Below are positions 1 through 9,640 of a stretch of 64,000 bases of DNA, piece by piece. The notes under the pieces were generated by a model. The model saw only the letters and a list, made by a program, of their open reading frames with translations. It searched no databases and was not told the origin of the DNA. Within the stretch, counting starts at the first letter, position 1, and the number at the start of each line of letters is the position of its first letter. The stretch covers positions 32,520,849-32,584,848 of the forward strand of contig CM068586.1 of assembly GCA_035048485.1 (NCBI GenBank). The letters are read 5' to 3'. The translations under genes were made by a program, and so were the position numbers. This DNA is from Pteria penguin. Its lineage: Eukaryota > Mollusca > Bivalvia > Pterioida > Pteriidae.

Positions 1-652
1 AGTGACTGTATACAGAACACAACTGGTTCTACACCTGAGAACCATATTTATACACATAACATGTACATGTATGTAAACTGACATCTCACACGAGAGCCAT
101 ATTAAGACAAAGTGACTGTATACAGAACACAACTGGTTCTACACCTGAGAACCATATTGATACACGTAACATGTACATGTATGTAAACTGACATCTCACA
201 CGAGAGACATATTAAGACAAAGTGACTGTATACAGAACACAACTGGTTCTACACCTGAGAACCATATTTATACACATAACATGTACATGTATGTAAACTG
301 ACATCTCACACAAGAGTCATATTAAGACAAAGTGACTGTATACAGAACACAACTGGTTCTACACCTGAGAACCATATTTATACACATAACATGTACATGT
401 ATGTAAACTGACATCTCACACGAGAGCCATATTAAGACAAAGTGACTGTATACAGAACACAACTGGTTCTACACCTGAGAACCATATCTATACACATAAC
501 ATGTACATGTATGTAAACTGACATCTCACACTTCAGTCATATTAAGACAAAGTGACTGTATACTGAACACAACTGGTTCTACACCTGAGAACCATATTTA
601 TACAAATAACATGTACATGTATGTAAACTGACATCTTACACGAGAGTCATAG
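1..652. repeat. 110-bp tandem satellite, 5.9 copies
   Basis: The unit starts AGTGACTGTATAC at positions 1, 111, 221, 331, 441 and 551, so the period is exactly 110 bp. The array runs off the left edge of the window. Copies differ by only a few substitutions (for example cgagagCcat/cgagagAcat/caagagTcat; aCacataac/aCacGtaac). Each unit contains a hairpin GGTTCT-acacctg-AGAACC and the palindrome ACATGTACATGT. The array degrades at about 640 into a short TA run. No coding potential is apparent. The uniform period and high identity suggest recent local amplification. Confidence 0.97.
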
Positions 653-1120
653 TAATTATATATATATATATAAAACATCGTATTTGTTTGTAGGCAGGAT
701 GCCATAATTAATACACACTACGGTTGTCAGTACACGTATTATAGAATGTGATTCAGTGATTGTAACTGGCGCCTCGCCAAAGTCAAAGACTACACTCTGC
801 ATTGTACTTATTATGTTATACTGTACCTGCATGCTTATTATATCAACGACATACAACTATAAGCAAATTCAATCTTTGGTCTAAGTGTGTGTATCGTATT
901 TTACTATCCAGCCTTCAATCGTGTGTCGTATGGTACCTGTTATGATGTGTATTGACTAAGCGTTATTTGACGAGAATTCCCCACAGGTTATCCCGTCTTC
1001 AAGGTAAAATTTAGAACCCATAACATACGACTAAGTTACAATATACGGATCGTACTCTACACGGCTTGATTTAAAATGAAAATCAAGTTCATTGTATATT
1101 ACCACCTCAGCTTGAAAAAT
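653..1120. other. Intergenic, no gene recognised
   Basis: It begins with a short (TA)n tract at about 657-673 next to the satellite. The rest is AT-rich single-copy sequence. Short open frames here show no family resemblance. It lies downstream of the minus-strand SGNH ORF and would contain its 3' UTR, but no unambiguous polyadenylation signal was identified. Confidence 0.5.
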
Positions 1121-1732
1121 TTAAAATGAGAAATGTACTGGCCTTAAACGGTTCGAAGCAAAAAGAACTGCATTCCTCAAGCTCCGCCAATATTTCCTCA
1201 TTGGTGTAACATCAAATTTATGTGAAACCAAATGTACTCCATCGGGACCAAGATAACACATGTTTGTCCAGAAGCCTCTATGTCTCCAGTAGTAAACTGC
1301 ATCTATGTTTTTTAATAGTCTCTCCAGAAGCGCATTAGTCCGAACAACTTTGTCATTGTAATGGGGCGAAGCTGCACACGGAAGTCGCCTCAGAAGCTGG
1401 CATACCACGATACATTGCATATTTAGTCCTTCCCTGAGGAAAAGCACAAAGTTCTTAATTGTCCGCGATACATCCTCGGGCGACTTAGTATTCAAATCAT
1501 TCCCGCCTATCTGTAGCACGCAAATTCTTGGCGATTCGGCAAATGTCCATAAATCCGGAGAGTTGCCTAATCTAGGAAGAGTTAATCCTCCTCGTGCTTT
1601 AATTACTATACGAAAGTCCTCCGAATCAAGATCCAAATTCTCATACTGCGTTTCACTGTCCATAAAGTCCCGCAAACGCCGAAAGTAAGAATGACCTATC
1701 AAGCATACTGGAACTGACCCCGGTCGCGCCAT
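1121..1732 (-). CDS. SGNH-fold hydrolase-like protein, 203 aa, intact single-exon ORF
   Basis: The ORF is uninterrupted from ATG at 1732 to a stop at 1121. It shows the blocks of the SGNH/GDSL-like fold: near the N-terminus 'IGHSYFRRL' occupies the Block I position, where GDS-type enzymes have GDS and many retroelement-associated versions have GHS. 'LQIGGNDL' in the middle is the Block III GxND motif, and 'GPDGVHL' near the C-terminus resembles the DxxH block carrying the catalytic Asp/His. No signal peptide or membrane segment is visible. A related but broken ORF sits inside the retroelement block at 48668-49688, so this copy may be a stand-alone relic or domesticated derivative of a retroelement hydrolase. 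Substrate is unknown. The start codon is the first in-frame ATG, and 'MARPGSVPVCLIGHS' places Block I about 13 residues in, as in the other copy. CCAAT-like boxes lie upstream (CCAATCA near 1990 and 2050 on the minus strand), but no convincing TATA box was seen. Confidence 0.72.
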   Translation of the reverse strand: MARPGSVPVCLIGHSYFRRLRDFMDSETQYENLDLDSEDFRIVIKARGGLTLPRLGNSPDLWTFAESPRICVLQIGGNDLNTKSPEDVSRTIKNFVLFLREGLNMQCIVVCQLLRRLPCAASPHYNDKVVRTNALLERLLKNIDAVYYWRHRGFWTNMCYLGPDGVHLVSHKFDVTPMRKYWRSLRNAVLFASNRLRPVHFSF

Positions 1733-2144
1733 TTTGTTAGAGTGCGTACCGTTCTACAAAGACCTTAACCTCTGACACATGACACAATTATAACAGTCCC
1801 GATGGAACATGAACAATAAACTTACGTTCTGATTCAATGAAAGATGAAATCTTCTGAAAATAAGTTATCAAAACAGATTAAATTAACAATGCAGATAATC
1901 GCTGTTCATTGTTTGGCAAACAAACCTGAAGTGACGCTGTGCATAATTAATTAGGCACGCGTGACTAGCCACGTGATTAGTAGAAGCTTATGATTGGTTG
2001 AAAACAATATGCATATTTATTAAGGCATGTGACTTAAATCGAGAAATATGATTGGCTGTAGATTATAAACATAATTAGCATATTGAGTTACATATAGAAA
2101 CAATACTATGTGATGCCCTAAATGATATTATCTCACTATAATAA
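1733..2144. other. Upstream region of the SGNH ORF; no gene
   Basis: It contains two minus-strand CCAAT-like motifs (+ strand gattggttg near 1992 and gattggctg near 2050) and AT-rich sequence. It could hold the promoter of the minus-strand SGNH ORF, but no core promoter is clear. Confidence 0.3.
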
Positions 2145-2740
2145 GGTTTTATAGACCACTTCTTGCGGCTACATTCATACTACACTCTGCAGAGTTTCAA
2201 AGATCACGTCAAGGAATGTCAAAACTAGCTCAGTATAGAGCAGTTTAAACCAGCCCGAATTGTATCCAAAATAAATACCAATTGTGAATTTTATAAATTA
2301 CATAATCCTATACTTTATTGATTGCGTGCCGGTTTGTACTCTCTTTCTCCTCCCCTCTCCCCTCTCGCTTTATACATATGTATGTGTGTGATTATGAGCC
2401 AGCCGAAGAAGACTAACAAATATTATTGAGTTCGTTAGAATAATTACCATTACATACCATATTGACACTGTGGACAGCAATGCTTTCAATGACAACTGAA
2501 ACAATGCTCGATAACAAGAGTATTATCATTATAGATTAGATCACGAAAGCATCATGGTGAAGTACACTGTTCAGCAGGAATGTTAATTCCCGCACGATAC
2601 CTGAGATCGTCTTACCTTCTTCGCCCCTCTCTCCCAAACTTTTTTTTTTATACTTCTTTGAGATTGCATTCGTTCACTAGTTCCTCTTTTTCTTTTTTCT
2701 TTTTTTTTTTCTTTTTCTTGTTTTGTTTTGTTTTGTTTTT
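2145..2740 (-). pseudogene. VWC-gene segment, copy alpha: exon 1 almost entirely deleted
   Basis: 2145-2488 aligns with 42455-42768 and, more weakly, with 21690-22060 (shared 'atagaccacttcttgcggc' and 'cctatactttattgattgcg'). The homology includes the last ~20 bp of VWC exon 1 with its splice donor ('ccattacataccatattgac', reverse complement carrying GGTATGT) and 'tggacagcaatgctt'. It then jumps directly to sequence lying upstream of the gene in the gamma copy (2489 onward aligns with 43229 onward). Nearly all of exon 1, including the signal peptide and most cysteines, is therefore missing. Exon 2 should lie to the left in full-length copies but is absent here. This is a third, dead copy of the gene. 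Confidence 0.8.
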
Positions 2741-2852
2741 TTAAATATGGTTACATTTCTTAAATATGATCTATACATGTATGTGCTTTTAGATATTTTT
2801 ATTTATTTTCATTGCCCGTACAGAGATATTCAAAACACTCGGGCTCAGTGTC
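2580..2852. repeat. Left copy of ~200-270-bp direct repeat flanking PLE-A
   Basis: 2580-2852 ('tgttaattcccgcac...ctcagtgtc') is repeated at 4403-4601, directly bracketing the PLE-A fragment. The length difference is in a T-rich tract (about 2690-2740). In copy gamma the same sequence occurs once (43325-43455 joined to 47457-47602) without PLE-A. It is therefore either a large target duplication or a PLE pseudo-LTR-type repeat. Confidence 0.75.
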
Positions 2853-4402
2853 TATATATGTTTATAAAGCGGCAGGTCATGTTATTACTGGTGACCTAAA
2901 CTGTATTTCGGACAAGAAATTGCGCACCCTTTTCGGAAAAAGACCTAAATATAGGTTACCGTCCAGGATAGATTTCAATAAATGCCGTGACGTTATAGAA
3001 GATGCTTTAACTACATATTCTAAACGTTGGTGTAAAAAAGAACAGGTAAAGGTTCATACTCTTAATGATTGGAAATACGAGATTTTAAGAGTTGTCGATA
3101 TCCGTATTAAGAACTTTACGGAAAATCCGCATTTATTTCAACAGCCTAATACATTGACGGCAAATTCTATTAAAAAGAAGATAGCTGACTTACATGCTAA
3201 ATATGTCTTTGTTCCTGCTGATAAAGCAGGTAATAACATAATAGTTGTTTGAAAACTATATTATATTGAAGTACTTAAAAACGAATTAAACTCCACTCAT
3301 ACATATGTGGAAAGCCTTACCTCTAAAGACAGCACCTTGCACGATGACCTCATGACCATGTCCGACTTTAAAAGTAAAACTGATAAATCTGATCTACCAA
3401 CCATATATTGGCTCCCAAAACTACATAAAAGTCCATATAAATCACGTTTCATATCTAACTCTAGCAACTGCTCTACTACGGTACTATCGAAGCATATTAC
3501 GTCTGCTCTAACTGCTATAAAAGATCATATTCTCAAATATTGTGATGTCGTATTTCATAACAGTAACATCAATTACTTTTGGTCGATTAAAAATTCTCAT
3601 GAAGTTATAGACAAACTTCTTTCGCTAAATTTTAAAGCGACTCAAATTTCTACATTTGATTTTTCTACACTTTATGCATCTTTGCCTCATGATTTGATTA
3701 AAAGCAAGTTGCTGTCTCTTATACAATGGTGTTTTCAGAGAATCTAAAACGTACTTATGTACTTCAAATAATTCTGGATTCTTTTCCAACAAACAGTATA
3801 CTTCATACAAATACTGGACTTGCAAGGAATTATGTAAAGCACTAGATTTTCTCATGAATAATATTTTTGTGCAATTTGATGGCAAGATATATCAACAAAT
3901 AGTTGGGATTCCTATGGTTACTAACTGCGCGCCTCTGATAGCAGATTTATTTCTTTATTGTTATGAGAGGGATTTTATGGTTTCTATTCAAAAATCAAAA
4001 TGTTTTGACCTCATTGACAAATTTAGTAATACTTGCAGATATCTGGATGACATTTTGGTTATCGACAACCCTGAATTCGAACAATTTATATCAGAAATAT
4101 ATCCACCAGAGCTCACATTGAATAAAGCTAATACTTGAGATGAATCTACACCTTTCTTAGATTTAAACATCAAAATTATCAACCACCTAGTATATACTAA
4201 TATTTATGATAAACGTGAGGATTTTAGATTTTCTATTGTAAATTTCCCTTACTTGGATGGCGATGTCCCTCGACTCCCATCATATGGTATCTATATATCT
4301 CAATTAGTTCGATTTGTCAGAGGCTGCAAGGATGTTTTGGACTTTCATAAACGAAATTTACAAATTACTACTAAACTGATCCAGTAACTCCTCTTTTTTC
4401 TT
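2853..4402 (+). pseudogene. PLE-A: Penelope-like reverse transcriptase element, degenerate copy
   Basis: The pieces in order are: an N-terminal region read with 2812-3252 ('GHVITGDLNCI', 'YRLPSRI', ending 'VPADKAGNNIIVV' then a TGA at 3250); 3250-3747 with 'IYWLPKLHKSPYKSRF' and motif A 'STFDFSTLYASLPH'; a frameshift near 3740; 3760-4138 with the fingers/palm motif 'IVGIPMVTNCAPL' (consensus MGTNCAPL, so G to V) and catalytic 'YLDDILVI'; an in-frame TGA at 4136; then thumb-like sequence to about 4378. After 4378 it jumps to the 3' tail ('ccagtaactcctctttt'), so the 3' coding part and UTR seen in the copy at 37815-39585 are deleted. The order of motifs (xxPKxHK, SFDxSTLYTxIP, GxPMGT, YxDD) is that of Penelope/TERT-related RTs. 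No GIY-YIG endonuclease domain was found. It is non-functional. Confidence 0.82.
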
Positions 4403-4601
4403 TGTTAATTCCCGCACGGTACCCGAAATTCCTCTTGCGTTCTTCGCACCTTTCTCCCAATATTTTTGTACCTCTTTGAGATAGCGTTTGTTCATTATTT
4501 CCTCTTTTTGGATTTTTAGATATGGTTACGTTTCTTAAATATGATCTATACATGTATGTGTTTTTAAATATTTTTATTTCAAACACTCGGGCTCAGTGTC
4601 T
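4403..4601. repeat. Right copy of direct repeat flanking PLE-A
   Basis: It aligns to 2580-2852 ('gttaattcccgcac', 'tatggttacgtttcttaaatatgatc', 'aaacactcgggctcagtgtc'). To the right it continues into sequence ('ttgatatcaacgtaattaac') that also follows this repeat in copy gamma at 47603. The left copy at 2852 is instead broken by PLE-A at exactly this point. Confidence 0.75.
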
Positions 4602-5568
4602 TGATATCAACGTAATTAACATGGAGATAAATCAAAATAGTAATAATAGTTATTATAATACAATCCAATAATTTTACAATCAATCACTTCTTTTTTTTTA
4701 ATATGATGTAACAATTCCAATCATTTTTTTTTTTTTTTTGTAAACAAGAGTATTTGTTCAATGCATCTTTCACAAGTAAGCAAATATTTTCTCTTTTCTC
4801 CTCTAGATTTTTAATTCTATAATACATTTTATATTTATAGATTATGGTACTAATTGTAAAAATAATATTATTCAAATAAGTTACTTTCTGAGTATTTTCA
4901 AAATACAACCCAATCAATGAAATTCCAATACATTAGAAAGAATTTCCATATAAAAAAAATGATGTATATTTTTTTAATATTAATATTTAAGGCCCTTATT
5001 TCTTGTCCATGTGCATGATTGAATAAAATGAAGTGATAGAAGCTTGGCGCGTATATTTTCATATGTGTACATGCGTATGACCCACTGGTATGATAGAACT
5101 GCAACAACAATGTACCATATTATGTTATTAGTGTGCAATATGCACAGCAAACTGTTTACTTTCATACGTGTTGCTACAATTCAAATTTATAATTTGGCGC
5201 ACAACGTTTTTAGTATTAAAAATATTCTCAATTCGCAGTGAGACTGAACCTTTTCAAAGACTATGTATTTTAACGCCTATAGCAATTTAAAGGTTTGTTT
5301 AAACGTTCTTCTTCTTGTTTTACTGAATGAGCGTTCTAGTAGATTTCTATATTTCCATTGTCCTTTCGTCTGTCTGTATGCTTTGGTTATGTCTTACACA
5401 GAACAGATTCATAATAGGTCAAACATTGTTATGACATCAAGTATAATGGTATTTAGAAACTTAAAATCTAAGATTAAATTCTAAAATGTGCAATTAGTAT
5501 AAATGCATTATAATGTAATTTTATAGTAATGTATTTAGCCGAATATCGGAAAATTAATGACCTTGATA
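4602..5568. repeat. Duplicated non-coding segment, copy alpha
   Basis: 4500-5290 aligns with 47490-48283 and 5290-5568 with 56566-56880. Shared stretches include 'gatatcaacgtaattaac', 'cagtgagactgaacctttt' and 'gaatgagcgttctagtagat'. Several short open frames occur but none resembles a protein family and they are not conserved between the copies. This is part of the long unit repeated across the window. Confidence 0.8.
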
Positions 5569-5570
5569 TA

Positions 5571-6079
5571 CAGATGGGTGCAGTCCCAATATAACATACA
5601 CGTTAACGCCAAAGGTGGTCACTAGGACAACTTTCGCACACGTATCAGGACTGCTCGACCGGATGCGTATGTCCTCCTCGCGCTAACGCGATTTATTCCC
5701 ACGTGCGCTCGATCCAGTCGCATGTTTACATGCCTTCATTTGTAATTCTTTGTATGCAGTGAAACGGATGGAGGAAATAAAATGAATCTAATTGAATCAC
5801 AGAGAATGTTGTCAATTAAATGCTATGTTAATATGACACCCATAATTAGGGATTTCATAAGTAGGATAGCAAAGGAAATTAACGTGTACACATGTAATAA
5901 GGTTTTTATGAAAAACTTCGTCAGTTTATACTATGAAAAAACTAACATTAATTATTTTATTTATTTATTTATAATTAATCTATTTATGTATTTATTTCTC
6001 ATTTTTTCAGTAATAAAGCTATAATAAAAACAATATTATGATTTATTATAATTATCTTCATTATTATGATTTCTATTAA

Positions 6080-6139
<60 letters not shown>

Positions 6140-6430
6140 GATTATTATTATTATTATCATTTCATTACATTTAATGTTCGGAAATTGCGTTCATTCATTT
6201 TTAAATTCATCTCTGAAAACGTAAGGGTTTTATTTAATTTTAAATATATTATTTACACATTTATATCTAAATATACAATGTATATAGCAATCTCCTTCAA
6301 ATCCTGTTATATGTACATGTTAATATATATGTACGTTTCAAGATGTAGGCAAGCGAACGTGGCTATCAAGCGTGTTCACGCGGTAATCAGGCGCGTTAAC
6401 GCGGTCTCGAAATTAAGTTCAGGTGAACTG
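5571..6430. mobile_element. MITE-A copy, 3' terminus missing
   Basis: It begins 'TA-CAGATGGGTGCAGTCCCAATATAACAT', nearly the same terminus as the complete copy at 53765-54772. It contains the GCG(T/C)TAACGC motif repeatedly (for example near 5685, 6389 and 6399). It ends near 'cggtctcgaaattaagttcaggtg' without the right terminal inverted repeat. The equivalent element in copy gamma (56884-57740) is truncated at the same point, so truncation preceded the segment duplication. Confidence 0.8.
6083..6156. repeat. (TTA)n microsatellite
   Basis: A run of tta/att triplets with one interruption (ttactatg) lies inside the MITE-A copy. The corresponding site in copy gamma (about 57437-57462) has a much shorter run, so it expanded after the duplication. 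Confidence 0.9.
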
Positions 6431-7040
6431 AATGTCGTCTAGATGTCGTCTAGATATTTTGATGTCAATGAATATGTCAAATCTCTTTATTTGTTTAGAA
6501 TTTTTTTATTTGATGCATAGAATCCTGTTCATGATAATACAGAACAGTTCCCTTTTAAAGGGTACACAATTTGATTTGGTAACCCATTATATGTTGATAT
6601 TGTTTTGCTGTTGAATTGCAAATAGATATTGTCCATCAGATAAAAAGGACATTATAGAACAATTGCAAGAATAATATCTGTAAGAATCATAAGGTTCGTT
6701 TGAGAAAACACTAACGGATATACGTTTGAATGACCAAGACTTTCTGTGATGAAAACAACAACTTTTAACAAATTTATGTAGTAGAGAGGTACACAAAATC
6801 GAGAGGCTTGAGTCGCTTTGCAGTTTCAGAAATACAGTTTAATCAGTGATTTAGCTGGAATATCTATTGTTAGGTTTTGCGAAAAAAGAGAATAACTTGA
6901 CATTAATTTGGCGCAAACCAACTGCACATTAGAGATAAACTGGGTAATAATATATTTTCTAAAATGTATTCTCTGCTTATTCAATGAAGATCTAGCTATC
7001 CACTACTCCTTTTTAAAATAATTTTAAATAGCTTATGTCA
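6431..7040. repeat. Duplicated non-coding segment, copy alpha (continued)
   Basis: It aligns with 57760-58382 and with 22830-23440 ('gatattttgatgtca.tgaatatg', 'aagactttctg.ga'). No coding sequence was recognised. Confidence 0.75.
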
Positions 7041-7044
7041 TTAA

Positions 7045-7674
7045 CCTCACTCTATGACAAACGTGACGATTTCAATTTCGCTATCACAAACTTTCCTTTC
7101 ATAAGTAGCAACATTCCATCATCGCCCGCATACGGCGTATTCATATCTCAGTTAATACGTTATTCCAGAGCATGTTCAAATTACAATGACTTTGTTCTGA
7201 GGGCCAGGCGACTTTCAGTTAAACTGCTCAACCAGGGTTATATATGTGCTAGACTAGCATCGTCACTGAGGAAGTTCTACGGTCGTTACGAGACTCTTAT
7301 TACTCCATATGATATCTCGTTATCCAGACTTTTAAATGATATTCTGTACTGAGACCGATTCCGATCACTTTACACAGATTTGACACCTTCTATACTAGAA
7401 GGTTACCTACTTCGACTTCTCCATATATAGATACATATGGAATTCACACGATTTGACTCTTTCTACGGGGTATATGTGACGGGTGTTGCTAGCAAGCAGA
7501 AGATGCTCACTCTCCCCGGGCACCTGATCTCACTCCAACACAGGGGTTCACATATGCTCTTCAAGTAGACATATTTTGTTATTTTCCATTTGTTTTTCAT
7601 TTTCACTGATTTTGTATGTCCTATGGTTTCATGATTTTTGGACTTGTGGTTTGGATTTATCCATCATCTTTACA
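7045..7674 (+). mobile_element. PLE-B 3' fragment (5'-truncated insertion)
   Basis: The insertion is defined by its empty paralogous site: 58377 onward reads 'gtcattaaacgatac', whereas here the sequence is 'gtcaTTAA'-insert-'TTAAacgatac'. The TSD is TTAA (up to CATTAA). The insert encodes the last ~105 RT residues (frame of 7035-7352: 'LYDKRDDFNF' to 'SRLLNDIL'), then a 3' UTR with 'gacgggtgttgctagcaagcag' and 'ccccgggcacctgatctcac'. It ends '..ccatcatctttaca'. It is nearly identical to 27151-27774, so this is a recent, 5'-truncated, dead-on-arrival copy. Confidence 0.9.
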
Positions 7675-8398
7675 TTAAACGATACATGTTATACAACTTT
7701 TACATTTACATTTGTATCAAAATATTATATAGTAGAAAAGAGTAAATAGACATACAAATGTACCCGCCACCACAATACACCTTTCATAATAAACAGGAGT
7801 AAATATATACAAGTTAATGAAATACAGTATGATAATATATTGGTCCTATAATTCTATAATATAAAAGAAATTAGGAACTACGCTCATCCAATATTTACAC
7901 TGGTCACTTACGAATACTCTATTGAAATACTACGAAGTACCACAGAATATATATCACTTTCATACCAGATGACACAACGATATCTAATTCATGACATACT
8001 ATGATACTATTCCTCTAATGCTAGATCGAGTAAGAAATACATATGTTGTATAATGGAAGTCTTATATAATGGAAGACTTACCCAATAAGATCACAATCTG
8101 TGCAATTCATTGTTGCAAACTTAATAGAGAAAATAATCCCTTCACAGCCACGGTTATTGGAGGTTTTTCCATGTGATTCATTAGCAGCAGTGAATCACTT
8201 GAACTGATTTTTCATACTATAAATCATTTATTTTCGTGAGTTGCATTTTTGTGGATTTTGTAAATTCGTGGAGACGTAATGTGGATATGTATTGGCGTCA
8301 AAGAAAGATAACTCTTGCAGAAAATTAATTCTTCGCTGCGAGTTTTACACATTTGCTGTCGTAATTACCCTGTTCTGGGTGTGAGAAGTGATTAGATT
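7675..8398. repeat. Duplicated non-coding segment, copy alpha (continued)
   Basis: It aligns with 58386-59166 and 23430-24165 ('agaatatatatcactttcataccagatgacac', 'gtgaatc', 'ggacgtaat.tggatat'). No gene was seen. Confidence 0.75.
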
Positions 8399-9640
8399 AT
8401 TCTTTTGACATTTCGACTCTTTATACAACCATTCTTCATCAAAAACTTAAGAATAGAATAACATCAAGTATCCAAAACAAAAAAGAAATTCGCAGATATA
8501 AGTATTTCGTTTTAGACCTCAACGACATATTTTGTAAAGAACAGTCTGATTCCAGCAGCCAGTATACAGCAAAAGATATCATCCAAATGTTAGAATTTTT
8601 TTATAGATAATACTGTTGTGATATTTGGTGGGAAATTGTTCCAACAGATTGTTGGCATTCCGATGGGTACTAATTGCGCGCCTCTTCTGGCCAACATTTT
8701 GTGTTACTCTTACGAAGTATAATTCACAAGTCTCTGCTCTCCAAAGGCAATAAACAATCAGCATCTCGGTTCAACTTTACATACAGATACATCGATGACG
8801 TTTTGTCGATTAACAACCCTGTATTTAAGGATCACCTCAACATCATATATCCAAAGGAACTCGAAATAAAAGATACAACTGAGAGCGCATCTTCTGCTTC
8901 ATACCTCGATATACTCCTATAAAGTAGTGACGATGGTTCCTTAGTAACGTCTTTCTGTGACAAACGTGACGATTTCAATTTCATTATTACAAACTCCCTT
9001 TTCTGAGTAGCAACATACCTTACTTTCTCACATATGGCGTCTTCATTTTACAATTTATACGCTATGCCAGGGCATGCTCTAAATACGAAAATTTCGTCCT
9101 GAGAGCGAGGCTTTTTGCCACGAACCTACTCTCACAAGGATATATTGCGAAACGTTTGAAATTGTCACTGAGGAAGTTCTATGGTCGATAAAGGGATCTA
9201 GTACAATTTTAGATTCCTCTTTCAAGATTGTTAACCGATATTTTTGTACCTGACTACACAAACTAACCATCATAACTTTTTGATTATACTTGATTTGACA
9301 TAATACGTATATATACAGGCATTTGTTCACGTGCATTTCCGAAGCCGGAATTTCTGTTAAACAAGATTTCATGCCTTAAGTAGGAAGATTTGACTCCGTG
9401 TTCTAGTGTCCTTCATGTGTTGAATATTTATGAATTTACTTCCTAGACTTGATAATTTGTTAAAGAACTTTTGCAAAGGATGCATGCAACCAGTGGACGC
9501 TTACTCTTCCAGGGCACCTGGTCTCACCTCGATTTTATTGGGTTGGCATTTGTCTGATTATGACACCATGCACGATATTGTTCTTTTATTCCACGGACTA
9601 TGCGATATGTTTCACCCTTCGGTACTTCTTCGTTTTTTTT
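8399..9640 (+). pseudogene. PLE-C: Penelope-like RT element, 5'-truncated and degenerate
   Basis: It starts inside RT motif A ('SFDISTLYTTI') directly after duplicated flank. The beta paralogue at 24165 is empty, and 9641 resumes the flank ('..aatgaaaggccacattaagtag', compare 24190). The palm motif 'FQQIVGIPMGTNCAPLLA' is present near 8637-8693 but split by frameshifts. 'YRYIDDVLSI' is read in 8674-8922, and thumb sequence follows with further frameshifts to about 9230. The 3' UTR contains 'gatgcaaccagtggacgcttactcttccagggcacctggtctcacctcg', the family's conserved tail. The gamma copy retains only about 59168-59275 of the same insertion. It is non-functional. Confidence 0.82.

Noticed and set aside
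1..652. CRISPR-like array
   Set aside because: The repeat is contiguous 110-bp satellite DNA without spacers in a eukaryotic genome.
2853..4402. GIY-YIG endonuclease expected for a Penelope-like element
   Set aside because: No GIY..YIG-type motif was found next to any PLE copy in the window; the family may lack it or all copies may be truncated.
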